Shown here piece by piece: positions 24,891 to 33,349 of a stretch of DNA of 64,000 bases. The notes beneath the pieces are model-generated. The model was given only the letters and a program-made list of their open reading frames with translations. It ran no database searches and was not told the DNA's origin. The translations under genes were made by a program, and so were the position numbers. How positions within the stretch are numbered: position 1 is the first letter of the stretch; every line of letters starts with the position of its first letter. The stretch comes from Ketobacter sp. MCCC 1A13808 (GTDB taxonomy: Bacteria; Pseudomonadota; Gammaproteobacteria; Pseudomonadales; Ketobacteraceae): NCBI RefSeq assembly GCF_009746715.1, contig NZ_VRKW01000008.1, forward strand, positions 1 through 64,000, given 5' to 3'.

Positions 24891-26960
24891 TTAATTGCCT
24901 ATGCCATAAATCATTGGGCCAAAACCAACGATTAACAAAGTGGTTCCCATCACCAGCAGGGGCAGGAACAAACGCTCGTGCCGGTAATAGAACGTATCAC
25001 CTTCTTTCGAAGCAGCTACGGCTTCTTCTTCCCCCACCACCTGTCGGGTAAAGATGTGGCTCAGTGCAACCGGCGGGCTTAGATAGCCCAGTTCCAGCGC
25101 AACCAAACAAGTCATCCAGAAGTGAATGGGGTTGATGCCCTGTTGATATGCGATAGGCGCAATCGCCAGAGAAACCAAACCGACAGCTGCCATGGATTCC
25201 ATAAACATCCCGATTAGTACGAACATCAGCATTAATGCGCCCATAATCAGATAGGGGCTCTCGATATCGTAGAGGAAGGTCGCCGACACGGCTTCGCCAC
25301 CAAGGCTGGTAATAATCATGAAGGTCGACATCAGCATCAGTAATCCGCCAATATGGATTGAGGCATCGGTCATCGATTTTGTCAGTGCACCGGGAAGGGT
25401 GGGTATGCGTTCAGGTTCGTCATACAACGGTTTTTCTTTTGTTAGCAAACGCTCGAATACGATCATCCAAAAAATAATAACAGGCAGAATGATTGGAGCG
25501 GAAAACTGATCCAGGCGCGCGTCCAGCACCCAGAAATAGGCAGAAGCCACCAAAAAGAAAATGATCACATACGACATTAGTGGTCGGGCATGCCGTAGGG
25601 TTTTCGGTAGCGCTTCGCTGATAGGCGCAATTTTCAGAGGGTCTTTGCGGGTAATCATGGCATAAAATAAAAACACGACCCCAGTTAACAAGAATACCCT
25701 TACACCCCAGTAGAACAAATCATCGGTGACCACTTCTTTATTCAGGATGGCGACGATAATAACGATCAGGCAGGGGCTCAGCACGATACCGGAGCTTCCG
25801 CTCATTGCCGTCGTCGCCAGCGCAAGCTGGCGCCGGGTACCCACTTTTCTAAGTTCGCGATATACCACAGCGCCCATAGCAAGAATAATGATGGAGGACG
25901 CTCCGGTGTAGGCCGTGGGCAGGGCCATTACAGCAATGGCAACAAATGCCAGAACTTCCGGGGGCAGTCGCCAGGGTGTAAACAGGCTAAATACACGCTC
26001 ACCGAGCTGGGTCTGCTTCAGCAACATGCCACACCATAAATACAGTGCAATATCTATATAAGTGCCGGACTGATCGAAGAAGGCACTGAAGTACAATGAC
26101 AGTCCTGCCAGGTTGCCTTGGTTTACTATCACGATAAAGGCGAATAACAGCATTACGAAGGTGTACAGGGGAACCGACAATAATGCCCGCCCTAGGGTGC
26201 CACCCCTGGGCGCATCCTTGGGCATACTAAACAATTCTTTCAAAGACAGTAGAGCAAGAATAGTGGCACCAACGGCCATTCCGTTAACAATTTCAGGATT
26301 ACTGGTCTGTATCTCTGACGCCATGATATTGGAGCGGAACTTCCAGGCTGATACTGCCAGTGCAGTGTTGGCGATAAACTGAAGAGTAAGTGAAATCTGA
26401 AAATCCAGCTTTGCCACCATCGGACGAAACCCGATATGGTGTCGCTGCATGGTCGCCACAGCGGCAGAGATGAATAACAAAGCTAATAGCAGGACCGTTT
26501 GCTTGTCCGTTGAGAAGATACTGGCTTCTGAAAATTTGTGTTCGATCGCACTGAACACCAGCAGAGACGGCGTTACTTTATCGCGAAATTCCGCAGCTCT
26601 TGCATGGGCCCGTTGACACTGGTGAAGCTGGTTTTCTAACGAGCTCTGAGCTGATGCCCTGTCAAATTCTTCGTCAAACAGATCAAAGTCACCGGCAGAA
26701 GCCCCGGCTTCTGCCTCTAACTTATCCAGGCGTTGTTGAATATCTATGTTCGGATTGCATTTCGGTTCGGGGATGTCGCCCCGCAGGACAAAATAGTCGT
26801 CCCAAAGATAGGTTCCGAGTTGAGTGACTTGCCCGTGGACACTTTCTCCTGTTCGGGCAAAGATGATAAAAATCAAAAGAAACAGAATAGCGATAATAGG
26901 TAATCGCTCTAAAAAACTTGCCTTTGTCAAAGTACTACTTTCCGAGGTTAATTCATTCAC
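24891..26960 (-). CDS. Fused TRAP transporter permease (DctQ-like plus DctM)
   Basis: A 689-residue polytopic protein. The last about 420 residues are the large TRAP permease (DctM), with segments such as LPTAYTGASSIIILAMG, MSGSSGIVLSPCLIVIIVAIL and GYLSPPVALSHIF typical of that gated membrane subunit. The first about 250 residues hold a membrane helix (about 17-37), a charged extracytoplasmic loop with coiled-coil character (about 65-140) and more helices, in the place of the small DctQ subunit, making a QM fusion. The start is a GTG at 26960, 24 bases after the binding-protein gene; no better start is visible. It works with the two genes upstream as a sodium- or proton-driven uptake system for an organic, probably acidic or hydrophobic, ligand. 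Confidence 0.8.
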   Translation of the reverse strand: MNELTSESSTLTKASFLERLPIIAILFLLIFIIFARTGESVHGQVTQLGTYLWDDYFVLRGDIPEPKCNPNIDIQQRLDKLEAEAGASAGDFDLFDEEFDRASAQSSLENQLHQCQRAHARAAEFRDKVTPSLLVFSAIEHKFSEASIFSTDKQTVLLLALLFISAAVATMQRHHIGFRPMVAKLDFQISLTLQFIANTALAVSAWKFRSNIMASEIQTSNPEIVNGMAVGATILALLSLKELFSMPKDAPRGGTLGRALLSVPLYTFVMLLFAFIVIVNQGNLAGLSLYFSAFFDQSGTYIDIALYLWCGMLLKQTQLGERVFSLFTPWRLPPEVLAFVAIAVMALPTAYTGASSIIILAMGAVVYRELRKVGTRRQLALATTAMSGSSGIVLSPCLIVIIVAILNKEVVTDDLFYWGVRVFLLTGVVFLFYAMITRKDPLKIAPISEALPKTLRHARPLMSYVIIFFLVASAYFWVLDARLDQFSAPIILPVIIFWMIVFERLLTKEKPLYDEPERIPTLPGALTKSMTDASIHIGGLLMLMSTFMIITSLGGEAVSATFLYDIESPYLIMGALMLMFVLIGMFMESMAAVGLVSLAIAPIAYQQGINPIHFWMTCLVALELGYLSPPVALSHIFTRQVVGEEEAVAASKEGDTFYYRHERLFLPLLVMGTTLLIVGFGPMIYGIGN

Positions 26961-26984
26961 AGCAATTACCGTATTATTATTCTG

Positions 26985-28010
26985 TTATTCGGCGTCTGGG
27001 GAGGTGCATTCCGCCAGGGTGGCGTCTTTCTTACAACGAATTTTACGCAGCAGCGTTAACATTTTGGCATCGTAAATGTTATCGTCGCGAAACGAGATGC
27101 GGATTTGTCTGGTCTGAACGCGATAGTCTTTCTGTGCTTGTTCACCTAGCGGAATCCATAGATCTTTGGGGATTTTTTCTTCGGCCTCACGTACAAACTT
27201 CAACGTCTGATCAAAGTTTTTAACAAAGTATTCACGGGATTTTTGCGCAAAACCTTCCGGCAATTTACTAGTACGTCCGACGAATTGAGTGTTGCCCTGC
27301 ATTACCGGGTTCTCAAGAATACCGCCGTTGGGCTCCAGTCCCTTGTGCAGCTCCATCATGTCATACACAAAGGCAGGAGCACCGGTGATATCAATCGCTT
27401 TGTTGTTAAACTTTTGAAAAATATTAGTCAACGTTGAGGACACCGGTGTCATACCCAAATCCACAACCAGTTGTCTCATTTCCGGCATGGTATCCAGCAC
27501 CGCCATTTTCTTACCGGCTAGATCTGAAATATTTTTTACGGTTTTGTCATTCGTGAAAATAAAGACAGCACCTGCGGGTTGAATGCCGATAATTTCATAG
27601 TCACCGTTGCGCATGTACTTAGCGGCAGAAGGCTTGGCTAGCGTTTGCAGAACTGTTTCCAGGTGAGCGTATGTAGGCATGGAAGCCGGCGCGTCCAGCG
27701 TACCGGTGAATTTGTTAAAAGCGCGTGCTTGCAGACTTGGCATATTTGCGATGTCGCAGGTACCGGATTTCAATTCTTCTGCGACGATTTTATCGTTTAC
27801 ATAAGATTTCATTTCCAGTTTTGCGCCCCAATTGAGGGCGGCCGCCTGATAATCCAGGAGTGCCTGATGTTCAGGGCCACCTTCGCCCATAAACATAAAA
27901 GCACACATTTTAATGGGTACCGGCGCGGCGGCCTGGGCGGAGGAGAGTATCAAGCCGGCGCCAAGGCCGGCTACTATTTTTGAAATATGGTTCATTATTC
28001 TTGTTTTCAT
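26985..28010 (-). CDS. AdeT1/2-like TRAP-type solute-binding protein
   Basis: A 341-residue periplasmic binding protein with a signal peptide ending in SSAQA (about residue 27). The body matches, by remembered pattern, the AdeT1/AdeT2 family of Acinetobacter (IKMCAF near the start, KFNNKAIDITGAPA, FAQKSREYFVKNF, and IYDAKMLTLLRKIRCK near the end). Those proteins are labelled RND efflux components in databases. Here the gene lies between a lipoprotein gene and a QM-fused TRAP permease gene, which argues that this family binds solutes for TRAP uptake. GAGGGAT lies about eight bases before the ATG. Confidence 0.78.
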   Translation of the reverse strand: MKTRIMNHISKIVAGLGAGLILSSAQAAAPVPIKMCAFMFMGEGGPEHQALLDYQAAALNWGAKLEMKSYVNDKIVAEELKSGTCDIANMPSLQARAFNKFTGTLDAPASMPTYAHLETVLQTLAKPSAAKYMRNGDYEIIGIQPAGAVFIFTNDKTVKNISDLAGKKMAVLDTMPEMRQLVVDLGMTPVSSTLTNIFQKFNNKAIDITGAPAFVYDMMELHKGLEPNGGILENPVMQGNTQFVGRTSKLPEGFAQKSREYFVKNFDQTLKFVREAEEKIPKDLWIPLGEQAQKDYRVQTRQIRISFRDDNIYDAKMLTLLRKIRCKKDATLAECTSPDAE

Positions 28011-28043
28011 TGTATATCCCTCATTGTTACTGACATCAGATCA

Positions 28044-29054
28044 TCACAGTAGGTCTTCAATATCCATAGAATCGTCGGAGATGACTTGGTCATCCCAGAA
28101 AGTACCGAATTTGCCGAACGGTGTACGCTGACCGGTATGCGCCGTCCAGAGTTTATCCGAAATCAAGCGCAACCCGCGGGTGGTCATTTTATCTAACAGG
28201 TTTAGATCCGGATTAGGGGGAGTTTCTTCAATCATTTCAACGTGTTTGCGGATAACCTCTTTCACCGCTGCTTCGTCACCTTGGGTAACATACATTGCTG
28301 CTTCGACCAGATGTACCATGCGTACACCTTCTTCTTCCCCCGCGCGTGCCGCCTTTTGCAGGCGAGCTTTGCCCAGTTTTACCGCGTCCTCATCTCCGTC
28401 CAGATTGGATTTGCTGATATCAACTACCGCAAGAATCGCATCGGGCAGCCCCCAGAATTTATCACTGTTAACACACTTCAATCCTTCCAGTGCTTTGGGC
28501 ATTACGTCAAGAGGAACCCCTGCAACTCCGCCCACGGCCAAATCCATTTGTACTGCCTGCAATGCGCCAAACATTCCGAACAGATAAGCCATTTCTTCAT
28601 TGTCATCGGCAAAGTCAGGGCACTCCTTTCCGGGCTCACCAAAGTAGCGTACTGCAGCCTGGTATCCAAAATACTGACGCTCTGCTGACAACGCGGTCCA
28701 GCGCTTCTGCATCGTGCGGGCGTCCTGAGCGGTGGTTACATCGTCTTTATGCATGGCACGCAGAAAACGCAGCTCTTCCTGCTTGGCTTTTTCATCCGCA
28801 CACATGCCGGATGCCAGTGTTACCATCGGGATCATGGGGTCGATATTGGGACCCATAGGATAGGTCATCGCTGCCATCCCTTCGCCCATTGCACACATGA
28901 TGTCTGTATCGTTGGAGGCCATGAACCAGGGGCTCATGTATTTGTTACCAAATGAAACCATGCCACTCGCCGCCATATCGCGTACGGAGCAGCCGGTGAT
29001 AGATACCGCAAGCGTTGCTGCGGTCATGACGCTGACCCAGTTCTTAATTCCCAT
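28044..29054 (-). CDS. TatT-like lipoprotein of a TPR-associated TRAP transporter
   Basis: A 336-residue lipoprotein: signal peptide with lipobox ITGC (Cys22), then an all-helical domain rich in Met and Ala with helical pairs reminiscent of TPRs. The first mature region (RDMAASGMVSFGNKYM) and the position in the operon resemble TatT, the trimeric TPR-like lipoprotein that partners the binding protein of TPR-associated TRAP transporters (Treponema tp0956-0958). It is the first gene of the operon, followed after 33 bases by the binding protein and then the QM permease. Sequence similarity by eye is modest; gene order is the stronger argument. Confidence 0.6.
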   Translation of the reverse strand: MGIKNWVSVMTAATLAVSITGCSVRDMAASGMVSFGNKYMSPWFMASNDTDIMCAMGEGMAAMTYPMGPNIDPMIPMVTLASGMCADEKAKQEELRFLRAMHKDDVTTAQDARTMQKRWTALSAERQYFGYQAAVRYFGEPGKECPDFADDNEEMAYLFGMFGALQAVQMDLAVGGVAGVPLDVMPKALEGLKCVNSDKFWGLPDAILAVVDISKSNLDGDEDAVKLGKARLQKAARAGEEEGVRMVHLVEAAMYVTQGDEAAVKEVIRKHVEMIEETPPNPDLNLLDKMTTRGLRLISDKLWTAHTGQRTPFGKFGTFWDDQVISDDSMDIEDLL

Positions 29055-29420
29055 CGGAATACATTCCCTCTCATTTAAGTTTTTTATTTTGTATTCTTAT
29101 TTTTTATGCGCCCGTTTTTTACCTAAACTGCTTCTTCTAATGCTGCAAACAGTTGGTTGTTTTATCCATTGAATATCACGGGTCGTTTTTCTAATTCAAC
29201 AACACTGGTGGCTATTATGGCGTGTGATTTCTCCAGTTTCAACGAGTTTAGACGATCTTTACCGAGCACAGCTTTCGATTATCGTGGTAGATCGGATGCC
29301 GGTAGTGCTGATAGCATTAGACACTAAATAGACTAATTTGCTCACGACAGACGTTCGATTTAGGACTGAAGTCGTTATAAGAACAGGCAATCCTCCCAAC
29401 ATCAAAAAGGTGGTTTAGAC
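29055..29420. other. 366-bp intergenic region between divergent TRAP and folM-like operons
   Basis: AT-rich near the TRAP side. It must hold promoters for both directions, but I find no convincing hexamer pair, operator palindrome, RNA gene or coding frame. Confidence 0.35.
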
Positions 29421-30176
29421 GTGAATTCTCCCGCAGCTCTGATTACCGGAGCAGGTACAAGGCTCGGTAGTTTGTTTGCAAGGCACATGGCTGCACTGGG
29501 CTATGATGTGGCAATTCATTGCAATTCTTCGCAGGATGGCGCAAAGCAGCTGGCGCGCGAGCTGCAGAGCACGGGCAGACAATGCGAGGTGTTCAGTATG
29601 GATTTCAGTGAAGCGTTTGACGCCGACGAATTTATATTGCAAGTGCAGGCTCGCTTTCCGGGTCTTGAATGCATCATCAATAACGCTTCAGCCTATGAAG
29701 CGGCACCAACGGCAGGCACCAGCCGGGAGTTACTCGAAGCCCAGTTTCGTGTGAATTTGGTGGCGCCTTTTTTGTTAGCCGGGAGCTTTAAGCGTTATTG
29801 CGGCCAGGGGCAGGTAATAAACATTCTCGACAACAAGATTGCCTATCATCAATATCAATACGCGGCGTATCTTTTATCAAAAAAATCATTAGCTGATTTC
29901 ACCAAGATGGCAGCCTTGGAATTCGCCCCGGAAATTCGCGTCAACGGCATTGCGCCTGGCGTGACGCTGCCTGGAGAAACAAGAGGTAATGCCTATGTCG
30001 ATTGGCGCATAGCCGGGATCCCTCTGGGTAAGAAAGGCAGCGACGAACAGCTAACCAACTCGCTTAGCTACCTTCTGCAAAATGACTTCCTTACCGGGCA
30101 GATACTTTACGTTGATGGTGGCGAGTCGGTGAATCAGGTCGGCAGGAATCATGAAAATTATCCGGATTCGGCATGA
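29421..30176 (+). CDS. folM: Pterin reductase-type SDR (FolM/PTR1-like dihydromonapterin reductase)
   Basis: A 251-residue short-chain dehydrogenase. TGAGTRLG (9-16) binds NADPH. Instead of the usual catalytic Ser, it has Asp137 with Tyr150 and Lys154, the exact 13- and 4-residue spacing of the Asp-Tyr-Lys triad in pteridine reductase PTR1 and E. coli FolM. The end (FLTGQILYVDGG) is typical. FolM makes tetrahydromonapterin, a pterin cofactor, and can substitute for dihydrofolate reductase. The next gene, a FolK, overlaps it (ATGA), which supports a pterin role. The GTG start at 29421 has AAGGTGG eight bases upstream. Confidence 0.78.
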   Translation: MNSPAALITGAGTRLGSLFARHMAALGYDVAIHCNSSQDGAKQLARELQSTGRQCEVFSMDFSEAFDADEFILQVQARFPGLECIINNASAYEAAPTAGTSRELLEAQFRVNLVAPFLLAGSFKRYCGQGQVINILDNKIAYHQYQYAAYLLSKKSLADFTKMAALEFAPEIRVNGIAPGVTLPGETRGNAYVDWRIAGIPLGKKGSDEQLTNSLSYLLQNDFLTGQILYVDGGESVNQVGRNHENYPDSA

Positions 30177-30574
30177 TGGTGCGGGTCATTGTCTCAGTAG
30201 GCACCAATATTGATCCCGAGCGGAACCTCAACAAATGCAGGGCCATATTGGATACCGAAGTGGGCATATTGGGAGAGGCTGAGGTAATTCAAACAGCACC
30301 TGATGGTTATCAGAACCAGCCGGACTTTCTTAATGGCGCTTATTTGCTTAGTACAGATAGGCCCTACGATGAATTCAACCAATACCTGAAAAACGTCGAA
30401 GAACGTCTTGGTCGGGTCAAGGGGCCTATTAAATCAGGGCCCCGCTGTATTGATCTGGATATTATCATCTGGGATAGCCAGGTGGTCCACGACGACTACA
30501 CACAAAACAAACACTACGTGGTGGTGCCGGTTAATGAGTTGTTAGAACAACACGCTATAGAGCTGGCTACATGA
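30173..30574 (+). CDS. folK: 2-amino-4-hydroxy-6-hydroxymethyldihydropteridine diphosphokinase-like (HPPK)
   Basis: A 133-residue HPPK, which pyrophosphorylates 6-hydroxymethyl-dihydropterin in folate synthesis. VIVSVGTNIDPERNLNKC corresponds to the first strand and loop, PDFLNGAYLLST to the pterin-binding NxxN/F region, and GPRCIDLDIIIWDSQVV carries the two Asp residues that bind Mg-ATP. The family is usually about 160 residues. The loop with the conserved PHPR before the last strand is shortened here (YTQNKHYVVVPVNELL), so activity may differ. It overlaps its neighbours on both sides by ATGA, in a tight three-gene operon with folM and a crotonase. Confidence 0.75.
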   Translation: MMVRVIVSVGTNIDPERNLNKCRAILDTEVGILGEAEVIQTAPDGYQNQPDFLNGAYLLSTDRPYDEFNQYLKNVEERLGRVKGPIKSGPRCIDLDIIIWDSQVVHDDYTQNKHYVVVPVNELLEQHAIELAT

Positions 30575-31575
30575 AGCTGCTCGATTGTGAAACGATTCAA
30601 CCTGCAATGCTTCGTTCTGCAGACGATTTGCGAGAGGAGAGCGGGTATCCGGTGCTGGCGTTGGATATAGATAGCCTAGCTGCACTGGACGAAGAGTGGG
30701 TGAATAAACTCAGGCAGTGGAGCCGGCAACAACCCTGCGCGGTGATCGGTGTTGGCTCATCGGATAGCCCGGTGGCACACTGCGTAGACTCGATCGTTGA
30801 TGGATCCGAATTCAAGGCAATGCTGCGCCGTATTGCCGCCAACCCACAGGCTACGTTGGTGTTGGTTCAGGTATTGCGGGCTATTGAAGACCTGGCACCG
30901 GAAGACGCGTTGATGGTGGAATCGCTTGGCTACGCGGCGTTGCAGTCAGGAGACGAATTCAAGCGCTGGTTGACTCACTATCAAGCCCGGCTCCTAACGC
31001 CCCCGGTTCCGGAAAGTGGCCCGCCTGTTTTAGTAACACGAAGCCAGGCACAGCTTTCAGTAGTGCTCAACCGGCCCCTGAATAACAATGCATTTTCAGT
31101 GGAAATGAGGGACGCTTTGGTGGAAGCATTCGAGCTGGTGAATCTGGACGACTCGTTACACCAGGTCAGTGTTTTCGCGAACGGACGCTGTTTTTGTACT
31201 GGGGGAGAGCTAACAGAATTTGGCAAAGTTGCTTCGCCTATTGCAGGGCACCTCATCCGGTCGCAGCGTTCGCCAGCGAAATTCATAATGTCTTCACCGG
31301 AGCGGTATCATTTTCATGTTCACAAAGCCTGTGTCGGAAGTGGCGTTGAGCTTCCAGCTTGCGCAGGGTATTTTACAGCGTCAGAAAAAACCCTGTTTTG
31401 GCTGCCTGAGTTGTCTATGGGGCTGATTCCGGGTGCAGGGGGTTGCATCAGTATTTCACGCAGGATAGGACGGCAACGAACGGCCTATCTCGTAATTATG
31501 AATAAAAAAATCAATGCTCAAACAGCGCTGCAGTGGGGTCTTATCGACGCCATTACGGACGAGATAGACAAATAA
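30571..31575 (+). CDS. Crotonase-superfamily protein with degenerate N-terminal half
   Basis: A 334-residue protein. The C-terminal half (from about residue 150) is a crotonase fold: LSVVLNRPLNNNAFSVEMRDAL, the oxyanion region GRCFCTGGELTEFG, then GSGVELPACAGYF and LPELSMGLIPGAGGCISISRRIG, where the Glu of PEL is in the usual catalytic position. The first about 150 residues (VLALDIDSLAAL and following) look like a second, worn crotonase-like lobe. Its placement as third gene behind folM and folK with ATGA overlap is unexpected and hints at co-expression of pterin and acyl-CoA functions. Substrate unknown. Confidence 0.65.
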   Translation: MKLLDCETIQPAMLRSADDLREESGYPVLALDIDSLAALDEEWVNKLRQWSRQQPCAVIGVGSSDSPVAHCVDSIVDGSEFKAMLRRIAANPQATLVLVQVLRAIEDLAPEDALMVESLGYAALQSGDEFKRWLTHYQARLLTPPVPESGPPVLVTRSQAQLSVVLNRPLNNNAFSVEMRDALVEAFELVNLDDSLHQVSVFANGRCFCTGGELTEFGKVASPIAGHLIRSQRSPAKFIMSSPERYHFHVHKACVGSGVELPACAGYFTASEKTLFWLPELSMGLIPGAGGCISISRRIGRQRTAYLVIMNKKINAQTALQWGLIDAITDEIDK

Positions 31576-31864
31576 TCTTAGGGCCGCACAACAAGTCAGT
31601 ATGTTACACACCTGCCGTCAGTTCCCGGCTGGTTACGATGCATTGCCCCACATTCGGTATGCTCAATAACTCCCGTCAGGATCGGTTTGATCATAAATTG
31701 AAATCCAACATTCAATAACATTTTCACAATAATCAATATCAATACATATAGACAGGCGTAGACGAACCCCGTTAGTGTGTTTAGTGAAACTGTCTTGTGG
31801 TGCTGAACAAACCAACGCAAATTCAGAACAAAAATAATTTAAAATAAATTATCAGGTCCCCTGC
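31576..31864. other. 289-bp intergenic region
   Basis: AT-rich in its right half. A short antisense frame with hydrophobic residues exists but has no ribosome site or recognisable family. Nothing else is seen. Confidence 0.3.
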
Positions 31865-33349
31865 ATGAATAAGAAGAAGCACACCCGTCTATCTATTAGA
31901 GCCAAATTATTTGCCGCCTCCATCGTATTCGTTCTGCTGTTTAGTGGCTGCAAACAAACCGTTCCCGATGAGGGCTTGGTACCGGGGATACCCTGGCTGT
32001 TAGGTTCTACAATGTTCCGGCTGCATGATTTCGGCTATGAGAAGGCTGAGTACTTTATCAAGGGAACAGCCCAAAGTTATGTCAGTGCTGAGCCGCTTAC
32101 CAGCGACGGTAAGTGGAATGTTGAGCCTGCTGACGAAGCTGATTTCAGGACGCGGATTGTCGTTTATAGACCGACTGATCCGGAGAAATTCAACGGCACG
32201 GTGATTGTAGAGTGGTTTAATGTTAGCGGCGGAACCGAAGCTTCTTCTGAATGGATTATGGCCCACACCGAGCTGTTAAGAAGTGGTTATGCCTGGATTG
32301 GTGTGTCTGCCCAAAAAGCCGGTATCGATGGGGCAGGGGTGACCGTTTTACCTATTTCCCTTTCATTGAAGAAGCTGAATCCTGCTCGATACAGCACATT
32401 GATTCACCCCGGCGACCAGTATGCGTATGATATTTTCCGCCAAGTCGGTAAGGCCATAGTGCAACCGCAAAACTTCAACCCGTTAGGGGAATTAAAACTT
32501 GAACGCGCGATTGCCTCTGGTGAATCACAGTCAGCCGATTATATGATGACCTACATTAATGCGATTGCACCGCGGGAAAGAATATTCGACGCTTACTATA
32601 TACACAGTCGTATACACGGTTCCGCACCACTGGCTCCGGAGCCGGATGCGTCTGACTTGAATTTTGAAACCCGTGATACGGTAAGAGTGCGGGACGACCT
32701 GGATGTGCCGGTGATGATGCTGCAAACCGAAACCGATTCCACTGTGCTGGGGGCGTATCTTGATAGTCAGCCGGACACAGATATGTTCCGTGTCTGGGAG
32801 GTAGCAGGCACCGCGCATGCTGATCGCTATGTGGGTAATCTTGGTCTTTACGATACAGGCAAAAACCCTTCTGTAGCGAATGTTGCCGAGACCCGCTATG
32901 CCGTTCCGGTGATTCAAAAGTGTGGCAAACCCATTAATTCAGGACCACAGCATTTTGTTGTAAAAGCATCTATTGCGGCATTGGATAGCTGGCTGCGCAC
33001 CGGGGTCGCTCCCACCCCGGCAGACCGGTTTGCCTTTGATGAATCCACTGCTTCGTTTATTCGGGATGAATTCGGCAATGTGTTAGGTGGCATTCGCACG
33101 CCTTACGTCGATGTTCCTATCGCAACTTTGTCAGGCGAGGGGCAGGAAGGAGATCTCTTTTGCAGACTGTACGGCACCACTAAGCTGTTTGATGAGGCTA
33201 CACTGAGCACGCTTTACCGCGATCATGAAGCCTATGTTGATGCGGTAAGTGCTTCTGTGGATGATGCTGTGGAAAAGGGGTTTTTACTGCAGCCAGACGG
33301 CGAGTTAATCAAGGCTTCAGCCCAGCAATCGGAAATTGGTTTACCCTGA
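31865..33349 (+). CDS. Alpha/beta-hydrolase-domain lipoprotein (Abhydrolase_10-like)
   Basis: A 494-residue exported lipoprotein: basic N-terminus, hydrophobic stretch and lipobox FSGC (Cys near residue 30). The body fits the large alpha/beta-hydrolase family PF20091. VIVEWFNVSGGTEASSEW is near the start; the nucleophile elbow is GESQSA (Ser as nucleophile), with later Asp- and His-containing segments (TETDS, AGTAHADRY). It would be an esterase or similar hydrolase anchored in the envelope. The 3' end overlaps the convergent amidohydrolase gene by about 40 bases. It lies beside the GntR-linked catabolic genes and could release the acid they use (inference). Confidence 0.75.
   Translation: MNKKKHTRLSIRAKLFAASIVFVLLFSGCKQTVPDEGLVPGIPWLLGSTMFRLHDFGYEKAEYFIKGTAQSYVSAEPLTSDGKWNVEPADEADFRTRIVVYRPTDPEKFNGTVIVEWFNVSGGTEASSEWIMAHTELLRSGYAWIGVSAQKAGIDGAGVTVLPISLSLKKLNPARYSTLIHPGDQYAYDIFRQVGKAIVQPQNFNPLGELKLERAIASGESQSADYMMTYINAIAPRERIFDAYYIHSRIHGSAPLAPEPDASDLNFETRDTVRVRDDLDVPVMMLQTETDSTVLGAYLDSQPDTDMFRVWEVAGTAHADRYVGNLGLYDTGKNPSVANVAETRYAVPVIQKCGKPINSGPQHFVVKASIAALDSWLRTGVAPTPADRFAFDESTASFIRDEFGNVLGGIRTPYVDVPIATLSGEGQEGDLFCRLYGTTKLFDEATLSTLYRDHEAYVDAVSASVDDAVEKGFLLQPDGELIKASAQQSEIGLP

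Noticed and set aside
31596-31820. Short hydrophobic antisense frame in the gap after the crotonase
   Set aside because: No ribosome site and no similarity I recognise; composition alone is not enough.
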